A stretch of DNA of 64,000 nucleotides from an uncultured Clostridium sp. (GCA_900538475.1 UPYT01000005.1:62001-126000), one strand, 5' to 3'; positions 6,745-15,769 are shown, counted from the stretch's first letter. A program made the numbers and translations. The notes: generated by a model from the sequence alone, not told the origin.

Positions 6745-7197
6745 ATGTCATCCTGGATCACTGAGCTTCTGGAGACTACCCGCCGCACCAATAAGCTTCA
6801 CGAGTCTTTTCTGCGGGATCTCTGCGAAACCTATCATCTGACCATGACAGAAGCGTCCATCATTTGTTTTCTGAAAAACAATCCACAGCTGGATACAGCA
6901 GCAGACATTGTAGAATATAAAATGCTGGCTAAAAGCCATGTTTCTCAGGCCGTAGAATCTCTGATCCAAAAATCCATGCTGGCCCGGACTGCCGATCCTC
7001 ACGATCGGCGCAGACAACACTTATCCCTGCTGCCTGCCAGCGCGCCTGTGACAGACTCTATTCAGGCAGTCCAAGAGCTGTTTTTTCAGGAACTTTTTTC
7101 CGGTTTTACAGAAGATGAGCAGAACCAGTTCTTTGCATTTAACCAGAGAATCATTAACAACACAAAAAACATGCTAGAAAGAAGGAAATATCTATGA
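6745..7197 (+). CDS. MarR family transcriptional regulator
   Basis: A 150-aa winged-helix regulator. The start at 6745 follows AAAGGAGG by 8 nt. Typical MarR core: a helical N-terminus (ELLETTRRTNKLHESFL), recognition region (KMLAKSHVSQAVESLIQ) and the wing with DPHDRRRQHLSL, equivalent to the D-x-R-DRR motif. Its stop overlaps the ATG of the MATE gene (ATGA, 7194-7197), so it is the likely regulator of that pump. The palindrome upstream is a candidate autoregulatory operator. Ligand unknown. Confidence 0.88.
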   Translation: MSSWITELLETTRRTNKLHESFLRDLCETYHLTMTEASIICFLKNNPQLDTAADIVEYKMLAKSHVSQAVESLIQKSMLARTADPHDRRRQHLSLLPASAPVTDSIQAVQELFFQELFSGFTEDEQNQFFAFNQRIINNTKNMLERRKYL

Positions 7198-8579
7198 CAG
7201 ACAACAAAGATTTTCTTGGAAGGGAACCTATCGTCAAGCTGCTGTGGACCTTATCCCTTCCTACCATTGCCGCCCAGATTATTAATATGCTCTACAACAT
7301 TGTAGACCGGATTTATATCGGCCATATTCCGGAAACAGGCGCCCTGGCTCTGACCGGTGTCGGCGTCTGTATGCCGTTAATTATGATTGTGTCTGCCTTT
7401 GCCATGCTGGTAGGCAACGGCGGAGCGCCCCGAGCCTCTATCTTTATGGGCAAAGGCAAGTATGAAGATGCAGAAAAAATACTGAACAACTGCTTTACTC
7501 TTCAGCTGATAATTTCCGTAGTTCTCACAGGAATTCTGCTTTTGTTCAACCGAACGCTGCTTATGGCCTTCGGCGCCAGTGAAAATACCATTGAGTACAG
7601 CGTCAGCTATATGAATATCTACGCCATAGGCACCATCTTCGTACAGCTTACCCTTGGCATGAATGCATTTATTACTGCCCAAGGCTTTGCAAAAACAGGA
7701 ATGCTCTCCGTACTGATTGGCGCAGTAACCAATATCATTCTGGATCCGATTTTTATCTTCGGTCTGAATATGGGCGTCCGCGGCGGAGCTCTCGCTACGG
7801 TTCTTTCTCAGGCGCTTTCCTGTATCTGGGTTCTAACCTTTTTAATGGGCAAAAAAACACAGCTGCGGCTGCGGCCAAATCAGTTCGGCCTCCAGAAAGC
7901 CATCATCCTTCCCTGCGTTGGACTGGGTACCTCCACTTTCATTATGCAGAGCAGCGAGGGCATTATTTCTGTATGCTTTAACTCCTCTCTTCTGAAATAT
8001 GGAGGCGATATTGCCGTAGGCGCCATGACCATTCTGACCAGCGTAATGATGTTTGCTATGCTGCCTCTGCAGGGACTGGGACAGGGCGCTCAACCAATTA
8101 TCAGCTATAACTACGGTGCCAGAAACCCGGAACGGGTGAAAAAGGCTTTCTGGCTTCTGCTTAAAGTCAGCATGGCCTATGCAACGCTTCTGTGGCTGTT
8201 TATCATGATATTCCCCAGAGGCTTTGCTGGACTGTTCACCACGGACGCAGCCCTTCTGGACTTTACCAAACGGGCACTTCGGATTTACCTGGCATGTCTG
8301 TTCCTGTTCGGAATTCAGATTTCCTGTCAGATGGCCTTCAATTCCATCGGCTATGCCAAGGAATCCATTATGGTAGCAGTTATGAGAAAATTCGTTCTCC
8401 TGATTCCGCTGATTTACATTATCCCACATTTCTGGACAGGAGATCAGGTCTCTGCTGTATACATGGCCGAACCCGTTGCTGATTTCTTTGCCGTTTCCTT
8501 TACTGTCTTCCTGTTCCGGAAACAGTTTAAAAAAGCGCTGGAGAGCATCAGCGGGAAGAAGGACGTCTTAAACGCTTGA
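7194..8579 (+). CDS. MATE family efflux transporter (first of three)
   Basis: A 461-aa polytopic protein with about 12 helices in two similar halves. Family landmarks: LSLPTIAAQIINMLYNIVDRIYIGHI at the start (PTIA...N-x-DRI), the second-half motif QGLGQGAQPIISYNYGA, and FNSIGYA. MATE proteins export cationic drugs or metabolites using Na+ or H+ gradients. Co-operonic with marR with a 4-base overlap. The 3' end overlaps the convergent AlkD-like gene by 32 bases. Substrate cannot be told from sequence. Confidence 0.93.
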   Translation: MTDNKDFLGREPIVKLLWTLSLPTIAAQIINMLYNIVDRIYIGHIPETGALALTGVGVCMPLIMIVSAFAMLVGNGGAPRASIFMGKGKYEDAEKILNNCFTLQLIISVVLTGILLLFNRTLLMAFGASENTIEYSVSYMNIYAIGTIFVQLTLGMNAFITAQGFAKTGMLSVLIGAVTNIILDPIFIFGLNMGVRGGALATVLSQALSCIWVLTFLMGKKTQLRLRPNQFGLQKAIILPCVGLGTSTFIMQSSEGIISVCFNSSLLKYGGDIAVGAMTILTSVMMFAMLPLQGLGQGAQPIISYNYGARNPERVKKAFWLLLKVSMAYATLLWLFIMIFPRGFAGLFTTDAALLDFTKRALRIYLACLFLFGIQISCQMAFNSIGYAKESIMVAVMRKFVLLIPLIYIIPHFWTGDQVSAVYMAEPVADFFAVSFTVFLFRKQFKKALESISGKKDVLNA

Positions 8580-9264
8580 GGTACTCCCTCTGCTCCGGTT
8601 TAATCCGGAAGCTTTCCACAGATTTTTGAATCGTTTTATTGTGCGTCCACGCATCCAGGCGCTGCTCCTCCAAAAAGGGCAGCGCCTTTTCATACTGTTT
8701 TGCCAGCGCTGTTGCAAAATACCAGGCAATCATCATTTTCACATAATACTCTTCTGAATGCAAACCGCATACAAGCTCCAGATATTCCGGTTCAAACTCC
8801 TCATCCAGATAATAGCACATCAGCATTTCCGCAGCAAATCGGATGGTATATGTATGGTCAGAACAAAGCCACCGGCGGATCTCTTTCAGAAATTCCGGAA
8901 GGCGCTTTTTTACTACTGCCGGACGAATCAGATCGCAGGTAGCCCAGTTGTCCACCTGAGGCAGAAAACGCTCCAGCTGAGCCACGCAGTCTTTATAATC
9001 CCTGATTCCGGAAATCAGAATTCCATGAAGATTATTTTCCTCATAATAGCTGTGAACTTCCTCCTGCAAAAACCGTCCTGCCTCATCTGTTCCCGCCAGT
9101 TCCCGGGCCAGACGTCTCAAGTCCGGAGTTCTTACGCCAATAATCCGCTCTCTGCTTATTCCCGGCATCAGACGGGCCTGAAAATCCCCATATTCCTGAT
9201 CCTGAAGGGAAAAGAGCCTGCTTAAAATTCTATTTTCCTGTGTCTCTCTGCTTTCTTTAACCAC
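8548..9264 (-). CDS. DNA alkylation repair protein (AlkD-like HEAT repeat)
   Basis: A 238-aa all-helical protein of the DNA_alkylation (AlkC/AlkD) family, glycosylases that excise alkylated bases. Visible family segments: MPGISRERIIGVRTPDLRRLAREL near the N-terminus, DNWATCDLIRP (about 124-134, with the conserved Asp-Trp pair), and YYVKMMIAWYFATALAKQ. The gene converges on the MATE gene with coding overlap of 32 bases, and lies 7 bases from the PAP2 gene upstream, probably one transcript. Confidence 0.9.
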   Translation of the reverse strand: MVKESRETQENRILSRLFSLQDQEYGDFQARLMPGISRERIIGVRTPDLRRLARELAGTDEAGRFLQEEVHSYYEENNLHGILISGIRDYKDCVAQLERFLPQVDNWATCDLIRPAVVKKRLPEFLKEIRRWLCSDHTYTIRFAAEMLMCYYLDEEFEPEYLELVCGLHSEEYYVKMMIAWYFATALAKQYEKALPFLEEQRLDAWTHNKTIQKSVESFRIKPEQREYLKRLRRPSSR

Positions 9265-9271
9265 TCACATC

Positions 9272-9844
9272 TCACCCCCTTTCTCTCTCTGCTTTCCTGT
9301 ACCGTTCCCATGCTGCCTCTGCCTTCAAAGCCAGGATACTGGAAAACCACCCTGCCAAAAAACCGCCCAGCACATCCGTAGGATAATGAACGCCCACATA
9401 AAGCCGGGAAAAACCAATGAGAACAGCCAAAATCACAAATCCCAGCCCCTTCCTCTCCGGAAACATCCGCAGATAGACAAGAGCCGCTGCAAAGGACGCA
9501 CAGGTATGGCCTGAAGGAAAGGAAAAATCTGTCTGCTTCTCCACCAGAAGCTCAATAACAGGATACAAATCATAGGGCCGTATCCTGGCAACAGCATTTT
9601 TCAGAAATGCATTAGTAATCAACGCTCCCACAGCCAGAGAAAAACCGGCTGTCAATCCCGCTCTCCTGGTTTTGGGGATCAGAGCAAAAACCACAGCTGT
9701 CACAATCCAGAACCAGCCTGCATTTCCCAAAAAAGTCACAGCCTTCCAAAATCCCGTCATCCAATCTGCCCGGAGATATTCCTGTATCAGCAGTAAAATC
9801 CACACATCTGCCTGCTGAATCCATTCTCCTATCATAACAATCAC
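9272..9844 (-). CDS. PAP2 family phosphatase
   Basis: A 190-aa membrane phosphatase with about five helices. The three PAP2 signatures are seen: KNAVARIRPYD, PSGHTCASF and SRLYVGVHYPTDVLGG (catalytic His and Asp). Likely substrates are lipid phosphates such as undecaprenyl pyrophosphate or phosphatidic acid. The start is a GTG at 9844 with AAAGGA 5 nt upstream; an ATG three codons later is the alternative. The AlkD-like gene follows after 7 bases. Confidence 0.9.
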   Translation of the reverse strand: MIVMIGEWIQQADVWILLLIQEYLRADWMTGFWKAVTFLGNAGWFWIVTAVVFALIPKTRRAGLTAGFSLAVGALITNAFLKNAVARIRPYDLYPVIELLVEKQTDFSFPSGHTCASFAAALVYLRMFPERKGLGFVILAVLIGFSRLYVGVHYPTDVLGGFLAGWFSSILALKAEAAWERYRKAERERG

Positions 9845-9939
9845 ACTTTAATCCTTTCTCTCTTTTCTTGCATTTTCCCCGATTCTGTTATATGATGGCA
9901 TTCAGTATTGGCAGCTATTCAAACACAAGGAGGAATACC

Positions 9940-10968
9940 ATGATTTACAGCTTTAACAACGATTACAGTGAAGGCGCCCATCCGAGGATTCTGCAGGCTA
10001 TGATGGAAACCAACCTGGAACAGAATAATGGTTACAGCCTGGATCTCCATACAGACCATGCAAAGGAACTGATTCGCCAGGAAATTGGCAGAGAAGATGC
10101 AGATATCCATATGATTACCGGAGGAACCCAGACAAATCTTCTTGCCATTTCCTGTGCCCTAAAGCCCTACCAGGCTGTCATCTGTGCAGAAACCGGTCAT
10201 ATCAATGTCCACGAAACGGGAGCCATCGAAGCCACCGGACACAAGGTTCTGGGACAGCCCACCCCAGATGGACTTATGACCCCTGCCCTGATCCAGAAGG
10301 CTCTGGACTGGCACACTGACGAACATATGGTACAGCCAAAAATGGTCTATATTTCCAATGCCACTGAAGTAGGCACCCAGTATACCAAGGCTCAGTTGGA
10401 GGCGCTTTCCGCTTTCTGCCGCCAGAAAGGGCTTTACCTGTTTTTAGACGGAGCCAGACTGGGTTCTGCCCTTACCAGCCCTGCAGGCGATCTGACACTT
10501 GCGGACATTGCCCGCCTGACGGATTTATTTTACATTGGAGGTACAAAAAACGGCGCCCTTTTCGGAGAAGCCCTGATCATCCTAAACCCGGATTTAAAGC
10601 AGGATTTCCGTTTCCTCATCAAACAGAAGGGCGCCATGCTGGCAAAAGGATGGCTTCTTGGTATCCAGTTTGAAGAGCTGTTTCAGAACCGCCTCTTCTA
10701 TGACATGGCTTCCCATGCCAATGAAATGGCAGGCAAGCTTCGCCGCGGCATTGAAGACTGCGGATATTCCTTCCACTGGGCATCCACAACAAACCAGCTG
10801 TTTCCCGTACTTCCAAACACGGTTATGGAAGCTCTTTCCAGGGATTTCCTTTTCTCCGTCCAGACTGTAATTGATGACACACACACCTGCATCCGTCTGG
10901 TGACCTCCTGGGCTACAAAACCGGAAGCCGTTGACGCCTTTTTAAAGGCGCTTCAGAAGCTTTCCTGA
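9940..10968 (+). CDS. Threonine aldolase family PLP enzyme
   Basis: A 342-aa fold-type I PLP enzyme of the beta-eliminating lyase/threonine aldolase family, which cleaves L-threonine or L-allo-threonine to glycine and acetaldehyde. Features: SFNNDYSEGAHPRIL at the start, MITGGTQTNLLAI, AETGHINVHETGAIE, LFLDGARLGSAL (PLP-binding Asp), and Schiff-base lysine in YIGGTKNGALFG. The ATG at 9940 follows AAGGAGG. Divergent from PAP2, convergent with the DUF2812 gene. Substrate specificity is inferred. Confidence 0.9.
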   Translation: MIYSFNNDYSEGAHPRILQAMMETNLEQNNGYSLDLHTDHAKELIRQEIGREDADIHMITGGTQTNLLAISCALKPYQAVICAETGHINVHETGAIEATGHKVLGQPTPDGLMTPALIQKALDWHTDEHMVQPKMVYISNATEVGTQYTKAQLEALSAFCRQKGLYLFLDGARLGSALTSPAGDLTLADIARLTDLFYIGGTKNGALFGEALIILNPDLKQDFRFLIKQKGAMLAKGWLLGIQFEELFQNRLFYDMASHANEMAGKLRRGIEDCGYSFHWASTTNQLFPVLPNTVMEALSRDFLFSVQTVIDDTHTCIRLVTSWATKPEAVDAFLKALQKLS

Positions 10969-10984
10969 TTTTCGGCTCTCTGCA

Positions 10985-11037
10985 TGTTTCTTTCGAAGAG
11001 GATCATAAGTGTTCTGGTCCTCTTCTGGAAAGAAGCC
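10985..11037. terminator. Long hairpin between convergent genes
   Basis: Arms TTCTTTCGAAGAGGA and TCCTCTTC-TG-GAAAGAA around a loop of about 15 nt. No strong U tract follows on either strand, so termination is only suggested by its convergent position. Confidence 0.35.
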
Positions 11038-11046
11038 CCCTGCAGG

Positions 11047-12420
11047 CTAACGTTTTTTCATTTCCGATTCTGCCGACTCTTTTTGGCTTTGAAAAGCCTC
11101 TTCTGCCGCTTTTATAGCTTCCGGTTCCATAGCCTCTGAAAAATTCAGCACTAAAAGCCTGCTTTCATCCGTAATCACATACGTATCAAAGGCATCCCCG
11201 GAATCCTCCCGAACAGACATCCCCGGAATCTCCAAACTATAATGAAACCTTACCACAGTTATCGAGGGATCCTCGGCCGAAAGCTCTGTCCGGGTAATCC
11301 GCCATTTATCACCCCGATCCTTAGGATAGACGGATTTGCTGAAGCGCAGCGCAGCAGGAATGGGACTTTCAAAATACTCGATCATCATTCTGGCCCCGGT
11401 CTTGCTGCTTCTTCCTATTTGACTCTGATAAACAGCTGCCGGACTTTTTAAATTTTCCAAAAGATAATTTTCAACCGTATCATATTCCGGGGCTATCTTT
11501 TCCAGAGGATACATCCATTCCCATGTATCTTCCTGCAAGGCTCTGTTTTCCGGAATGTTTTTTTCCATAAGAAATACAGCTGTTCCCCAAAAAATCATAC
11601 TGACTGCCGCACTGCAGACAGCATATTTTCCCTTTTTTACTCTGGTATCTCCGCTCCCGTGCAGACGAATCCAGGACTGCATTCCCAACAATATAAAAAA
11701 GAGCGCCATAATTGCAAAAAATATCACCGAATTTCTGCTGGAAAGTCCAGATATACCAAGATATCCGGCAAGCAAAAATCCCCCTAAAAATACCGTTGCC
11801 AGAGTCTTTGCTTTCACATATCCCAAACTGTGCTGCAAGAGTATTCCTGTCTCTTTCATCTGACGGCTTCCCCGCACAAACCAGAAAATGCCTTCTAAAA
11901 TTCTCCCTCCAAAAAATACTGACAGAATCACCAGCAAAAGTCCGTCTGCCAGTCTCTCTGGATCTGCCAGGCTCTTTCCTGGATTTTCCAATACATCTCT
12001 CATGGCCCAGACAAAAAAAACAAGCAGCAGGGCTACTGTAAACCAGGATGTCATAAGCCTTTTTTTCTGAATCGAAAACTGGATATTCTCCTTTAAAGGC
12101 TCTGCCAGTGGAAGCTCCCAGCTTCTGGCATAAAAAATCTGAATACCAGGACCTCCGCACTGAAATCTCCATCCGGCCTTCCCGCACTGTTCTCTCATCT
12201 TCCGCGCCTCGTAGCTGTCAGGCCCTGTTATAAAGGAACCGCCGGGAACAAAGGCTGCCGCATAACGCCTTTGTTCCGGTTCTCCCTCATAAAATACAAT
12301 TCCCCACTCCTCTATCTTATCTGGAAACCATCCTTTTTCTGCCATCTGTTCCAGATACATGGACAAAGCGCCCATCTCATTTGTCTCAAATGACCAGAAT
12401 GTCCATTTTCTTTTCTTCAT
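11047..12420 (-). CDS. DUF2812 domain membrane protein
   Basis: A 457-aa protein with an N-terminal DUF2812 region (WSFETNEMGALSMYLEQMAEKGW, about 8-30; YAAAFVPGG), then several helices between about 125 and 290, and a C-terminal soluble part. DUF2812 genes in Firmicutes usually stand next to a PadR regulator, suggesting envelope-stress membrane modules; no padR is adjacent here. The leader upstream carries copy 2 of the dispersed repeat. Function unknown. Confidence 0.75.
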   Translation of the reverse strand: MKKRKWTFWSFETNEMGALSMYLEQMAEKGWFPDKIEEWGIVFYEGEPEQRRYAAAFVPGGSFITGPDSYEARKMREQCGKAGWRFQCGGPGIQIFYARSWELPLAEPLKENIQFSIQKKRLMTSWFTVALLLVFFVWAMRDVLENPGKSLADPERLADGLLLVILSVFFGGRILEGIFWFVRGSRQMKETGILLQHSLGYVKAKTLATVFLGGFLLAGYLGISGLSSRNSVIFFAIMALFFILLGMQSWIRLHGSGDTRVKKGKYAVCSAAVSMIFWGTAVFLMEKNIPENRALQEDTWEWMYPLEKIAPEYDTVENYLLENLKSPAAVYQSQIGRSSKTGARMMIEYFESPIPAALRFSKSVYPKDRGDKWRITRTELSAEDPSITVVRFHYSLEIPGMSVREDSGDAFDTYVITDESRLLVLNFSEAMEPEAIKAAEEAFQSQKESAESEMKKR

Positions 12421-12489
12421 GCATTTATCTCTCCTCTGATTCTCACCCTTATGAATCCCCCATTCTTCTTGTTCGGTCTTGCCAGATAA

Positions 12490-12610
12490 GAAAAAAGCTC
12501 GCGAGTTTATCCGCCTGCGGCGGGTCGCTTCTGCGGCAAAATTCTCTGACGCTGCATGGCAATCCTCGCGGAGCGTTTTTCTTTCATAGGACGCAATTTC
12601 TTATGAAAGA
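12490..12610. repeat. Dispersed structured intergenic repeat, copy 2
   Basis: Same ordered blocks as 6211-6336: GCTCGCGAG, CCGCCTGCGGC, ATTCTCT, CATGGC-ATCCT-GCGGAGCG, TTTTT, then a hairpin with arms TTTCATA and TATGAAA. On the minus strand it ends in CTCGCGAGC followed by six U, upstream of the DUF2812 gene. The loop of the terminal hairpin is inverted relative to copy 1. Confidence 0.65.
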
Positions 12611-12614
12611 ATGA

Positions 12615-12643
12615 CCGTCCTGAACAGTTACTATTTTACTATA
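12615..12643 (-). promoter_or_regulatory. Candidate promoter -10 with start-site box upstream of DUF2812
   Basis: Minus strand TATAGT (12643-12638), with TTACTT 17 nt upstream, then AGTAACTGTTCAGGACGG at the expected start. Nearly the same box follows the -10 at 61086-61091. Confidence 0.4.
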
Positions 12644-12697
12644 AATTTTCAGACCATCACAAGTAAAATTTGAGAAAACCAGACGTTCTGTGAACAG

Positions 12698-14080
12698 TTA
12701 TGAGTTCTCTGCACTGTCCTCCGGCATGGAACGAAAAAAAGATACAACGAAAGGAAGCGTAATTGCTGCTGATATAATATCTGCCGTCACCTGGGAAATC
12801 TGAATTCCAAGCAGACCAAATACATGGCTGAAGATCCACAAAATAGGGATAAATACAATGCCGCTTCGTATCATCGACAAAAAAGTTGCCATTCCGCTTC
12901 TTCCAATACTCTGAAACAGCATATTTCCGCACAGAGAGATCGGAAGAAAAAACAAAGAGAGACACTGAGCCCTAAGCGCCCGAACACCCACGCGGATCAC
13001 CTCCGGATCATCCCGGAAAAGAGCAATAATCCATCCAGAACAGAAAAATCCTGCTACTGCTGAAATACTTAACACAACCAGACTGCTGCGGATACTGAAC
13101 CAGAAGCCCTCCCGCACGCGGCTGTATTTTCCTGCTCCGTAGTTGAAGGCACTGACCGGCTGAAATCCCTGCCCAATTCCCAATGCCACACAGAACAGAA
13201 AGTTAATTACCCTGGATACAATACTCATAGCTGCGATTGCTGCATCCCCATATACAGCAGAGCACAGGTTCAACACCATCACAGAAACGCTGTTGAGTCC
13301 CTGACGCATCAGGCTGGGAAAACCCACTGCTATAATATTGGTAATATCCTTCCTGCTGTGAGTGAAATATTTTATGCTGATTCGGCTCTGAATCTTTTCC
13401 CTGAGAAAGGGGCTGATCAGAATCGCCGCTCCCACATACTGAGAAACTGCGGTGGAAATTCCTGCTCCCCTGACCCCCATATCCAATCCGAAAATCAGAA
13501 CCGCATCCCCAAAAATATTCAAAATTCCGCCGAAAGCCAGTCCCATCATGGCAAACACCGCTTTTCCCTCATACCGCAGAATATTGTTCATCACACAGCT
13601 GGAGGCCATGGCAGGCGCTGCTAAAAGAATCCAGGTACTGTATTCCTTTGCATAAGGCAAAATGGAATCCGTACTTCCCAGAAGACGCATCAGCGGCTCC
13701 TGTAAAACCAGTCCCAAAATCCCCATCAAACTGCCGCACAAAAGCGAAAGAAAGAAGCTGGTAGAGGCAAAGATTCTGGCACTCTCCACATCTCTTCCGC
13801 CCAGTTTTCTGCTGATATTGCTTCCTGCCCCGTGACCCAGCATAAATCCGAAAGCCTGAATAATCGCCATCAGAGCAAATACTACGCCGGTAGCTCCACT
13901 GGCACTGGTTCCCAGGCGGCTTACAAAAAAAGTATCCGCCATATTATACACATTTGTCACCAGCATACTGATCGTAGTGGGAAGTCCCAATGTCAAAACC
14001 AGCTGATGAACCGGAGTTTTTGTCATTTTGTCAAACTGCTCCTGAGCGCTTTCGCCTTTTTCCACATGTTTTCCCTGCAT
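12698..14080 (-). CDS. MATE family efflux transporter (second of three)
   Basis: A 460-aa, 12-helix MATE transporter. Landmarks: LGLPTTISMLVTNVYNMADTFFVSRLG near the N-terminus, GHGAGSNISRKLGG, GIGQGFQPVSAFNYGAG in the second half and LFQSIGRSG. The N-terminal 25 residues are polar (EKGESAQEQFDKM) as in other clostridial members. It has its own promoter (14181-14153) and a short hairpin in the leader. Substrate unknown. Confidence 0.93.
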   Translation of the reverse strand: MQGKHVEKGESAQEQFDKMTKTPVHQLVLTLGLPTTISMLVTNVYNMADTFFVSRLGTSASGATGVVFALMAIIQAFGFMLGHGAGSNISRKLGGRDVESARIFASTSFFLSLLCGSLMGILGLVLQEPLMRLLGSTDSILPYAKEYSTWILLAAPAMASSCVMNNILRYEGKAVFAMMGLAFGGILNIFGDAVLIFGLDMGVRGAGISTAVSQYVGAAILISPFLREKIQSRISIKYFTHSRKDITNIIAVGFPSLMRQGLNSVSVMVLNLCSAVYGDAAIAAMSIVSRVINFLFCVALGIGQGFQPVSAFNYGAGKYSRVREGFWFSIRSSLVVLSISAVAGFFCSGWIIALFRDDPEVIRVGVRALRAQCLSLFFLPISLCGNMLFQSIGRSGMATFLSMIRSGIVFIPILWIFSHVFGLLGIQISQVTADIISAAITLPFVVSFFRSMPEDSAENS

Positions 14081-14130
14081 TCCTCTTACACCCCTGAATT
14101 ACACTGTTTTTCTATCCTGTCGCCTGTTGA

Positions 14131-14152
14131 CAAAAACAGGAATTTTACCTGT
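14131..14152 (-). terminator. Short hairpin with U run in the MATE leader
   Basis: Minus strand ACAGG-TAAAATT-CCTGT followed by TTTTG. A competing pairing of CTGTTTTT with AAAAACAG farther downstream is possible. Weak 5-bp stem. Confidence 0.3.
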
Positions 14153-14181
14153 ATCTTAGCACATTTAAAAACCTTCTACAA
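14153..14181 (-). promoter_or_regulatory. Candidate promoter of the second MATE gene
   Basis: Minus strand TTGTAG (14181-14176), 17 nt, TAAGAT (14158-14153); about 75 bases upstream of the ATG. Confidence 0.4.
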
Positions 14182-14310
14182 GCTTCTGAAAAAGAATCTG
14201 CCTTGTTCATCTCCCCTTTCCCAGCTGTGTTAGCAGCCATTTTTCTCTAGAGTACATTGCCCATTCTCACAGTTCGTTTTTATATCACAAAATGTACCTT
14301 CCCATAACAT

Positions 14311-14354
14311 AAAAAAAGATACTGCCCAACCATCAACCGACGATCGGACAGCAC
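14311..14354 (-). terminator. Terminator of the rnf operon
   Basis: Minus strand GTGCTGTCC pairs with GGGCAGTAT (9 pairs including G-U), loop of about 18 nt, followed by a run of seven U. It lies 18 bases after the rnfB stop. The rest of 14081-14371 holds only the MATE promoter and leader. Confidence 0.65.
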
Positions 14355-14371
14355 CTTTATGAAGCTTACTT

Positions 14372-15163
14372 TTACAGAATAATCTTGGAAGGACACTTTT
14401 CTGCGCACTTGCCGCAGTTTGTACACTTCGCATAATCAATGACTGCTACGTTGTTATCCATGTGAATCGCATCAAACTCACACTGCTTGGTACACAGGGT
14501 ACAGCCAATACAGCCATTGTCACATTTGGCCTTTACGTCCTTGCCCTTATCGTGGGAAGCACACTGTACCAGATGCTTTGCAGAGTAGGGAACCAGCTCA
14601 ATCAGATGATTGGGGCAAGCAGCCACACATTTGCCGCAGGCAACACATTTTTCCTTGTCTACAACAGCAACACCATCCACAACATGAATCGCATCAAAAG
14701 CACAGGCCTTTACGCAGGAGCCGTAACCCATACATCCATAGGAGCAGGCTTTTTCACCAGCACCGGGAACTACAGCAACCTTGGCACAGTCATCAATACC
14801 AAAGTAATTGTACTGTACACGGGTTTTATCACAGGTACCTTTACATTTAACAAAAGCAACCTTCTTCTCAGAAGCTCCGCCTTCTACGCCCATAATTGCG
14901 GCAATCTTATCAGCTACAGCCGGACCGCCTACCGGACAGGCATTGACAGCTGCAGTTCCGGCGGCAATCGCGCTTGCCAGACCGTCACATCCCGGGAATC
15001 CGCAGCCGCCGCAGTTATTTCCCGGCAGCTCTGCTCGAACCAGGATTTCTTTTTCATCTACCTCTACTTTTAACTTCTCACTGGCCAGTCCCAGGAGTAC
15101 ACCGATAATAATACCGATAGCACCGATGATTCCTGCTGCCATGAGCAATCCCATCATATTCAT
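14372..15163 (-). CDS. rnfB: Rnf complex subunit RnfB
   Basis: A 263-aa iron-sulfur subunit that takes electrons from ferredoxin. An N-terminal membrane anchor (about 5-28) is followed by the Fe-S motif CGGCGFPGCDG (Cys51, 54, 59) with Cys76, then a Cys-rich core (CSYGCMGYGSC) and several ferredoxin 4Fe-4S motifs: CVACGKCVAACP, CIGCTLCTKQC, CTNCGKCAEKCP. It is the last gene of rnfCDGEAB, 16 bases after rnfA, and ends just before the operon terminator. Confidence 0.95.
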   Translation of the reverse strand: MNMMGLLMAAGIIGAIGIIIGVLLGLASEKLKVEVDEKEILVRAELPGNNCGGCGFPGCDGLASAIAAGTAAVNACPVGGPAVADKIAAIMGVEGGASEKKVAFVKCKGTCDKTRVQYNYFGIDDCAKVAVVPGAGEKACSYGCMGYGSCVKACAFDAIHVVDGVAVVDKEKCVACGKCVAACPNHLIELVPYSAKHLVQCASHDKGKDVKAKCDNGCIGCTLCTKQCEFDAIHMDNNVAVIDYAKCTNCGKCAEKCPSKIIL

Positions 15164-15179
15164 CCTTCGATCCCTCCCG

Positions 15180-15755
15180 TTAAATCAGACCGGAAAAGCC
15201 CATGAAGGCAATCGCCATCAGACCGGAGGTGATCAGCACAATGGGTGATCCCTTAAAGTTAAATGGAATATCATTGTCTTCAATGCTTTCACGGATACTT
15301 GCCAGCAGTACAATTGCAATGGTAAAGCCTACTGCAGTACCAAAACCGTTGGCCACGCTGAAAATAAAGTTGTACTCCTTCTGTACGTTGGTCAGAGCGG
15401 AACCCAGAACTGCGCAGTTGGTGGTAATCAGAGGCAGGAACACGCCCAGCGCCTGATACAGGGACTGCATATTTTTCTTCAGGAACATCTCAACCAGCTG
15501 TACCAGAGCTGCAATAACCAGGATAAATGCAATGGTCTGCAGATAGGTAAGACCTGTCGGTACCAGTACAAAGGTATAAATCAGGTTTGTCACAATAGAG
15601 GCCAGCACAATTACGAAAATAACGGCTGCGCCCATACCCAGAGAGGTGTCTACCTTCTTGGATACACCAAGGAACGGGCAGAGTCCCTGGAACTGGCTCA
15701 GGATGATGTTATTCACCAGAGCAGCGCCCACAATTACTAAAATTAATTCTTTCAT
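15180..15755 (-). CDS. rnfA: Rnf complex subunit RnfA
   Basis: A 191-aa integral membrane subunit with six helices, homologous to NqrE. Conserved segments: NNIILSQFQGLCPFLGVSKK (about 15-34) and TTNCAVLGSALTN in the middle; the two cysteines flank a membrane iron-sulfur site in the family. RnfA and RnfE form the pseudo-symmetric core of the ion-translocating complex. It is 14 bases from rnfE and 16 from rnfB. Confidence 0.96.
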   Translation of the reverse strand: MKELILVIVGAALVNNIILSQFQGLCPFLGVSKKVDTSLGMGAAVIFVIVLASIVTNLIYTFVLVPTGLTYLQTIAFILVIAALVQLVEMFLKKNMQSLYQALGVFLPLITTNCAVLGSALTNVQKEYNFIFSVANGFGTAVGFTIAIVLLASIRESIEDNDIPFNFKGSPIVLITSGLMAIAFMGFSGLI

Positions 15756-15769
15756 CTACTCAGCCCCTC

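Noticed and set aside
7842..8429. 195-aa minus-strand ORF inside the MATE gene
   Set aside because: Shadow of the MATE coding frame; low-complexity, polar composition and no ribosome site.
14230..14439. 69-aa minus-strand ORF over the rnf terminator
   Set aside because: It runs through the end of rnfB in another frame and through the terminator hairpin.
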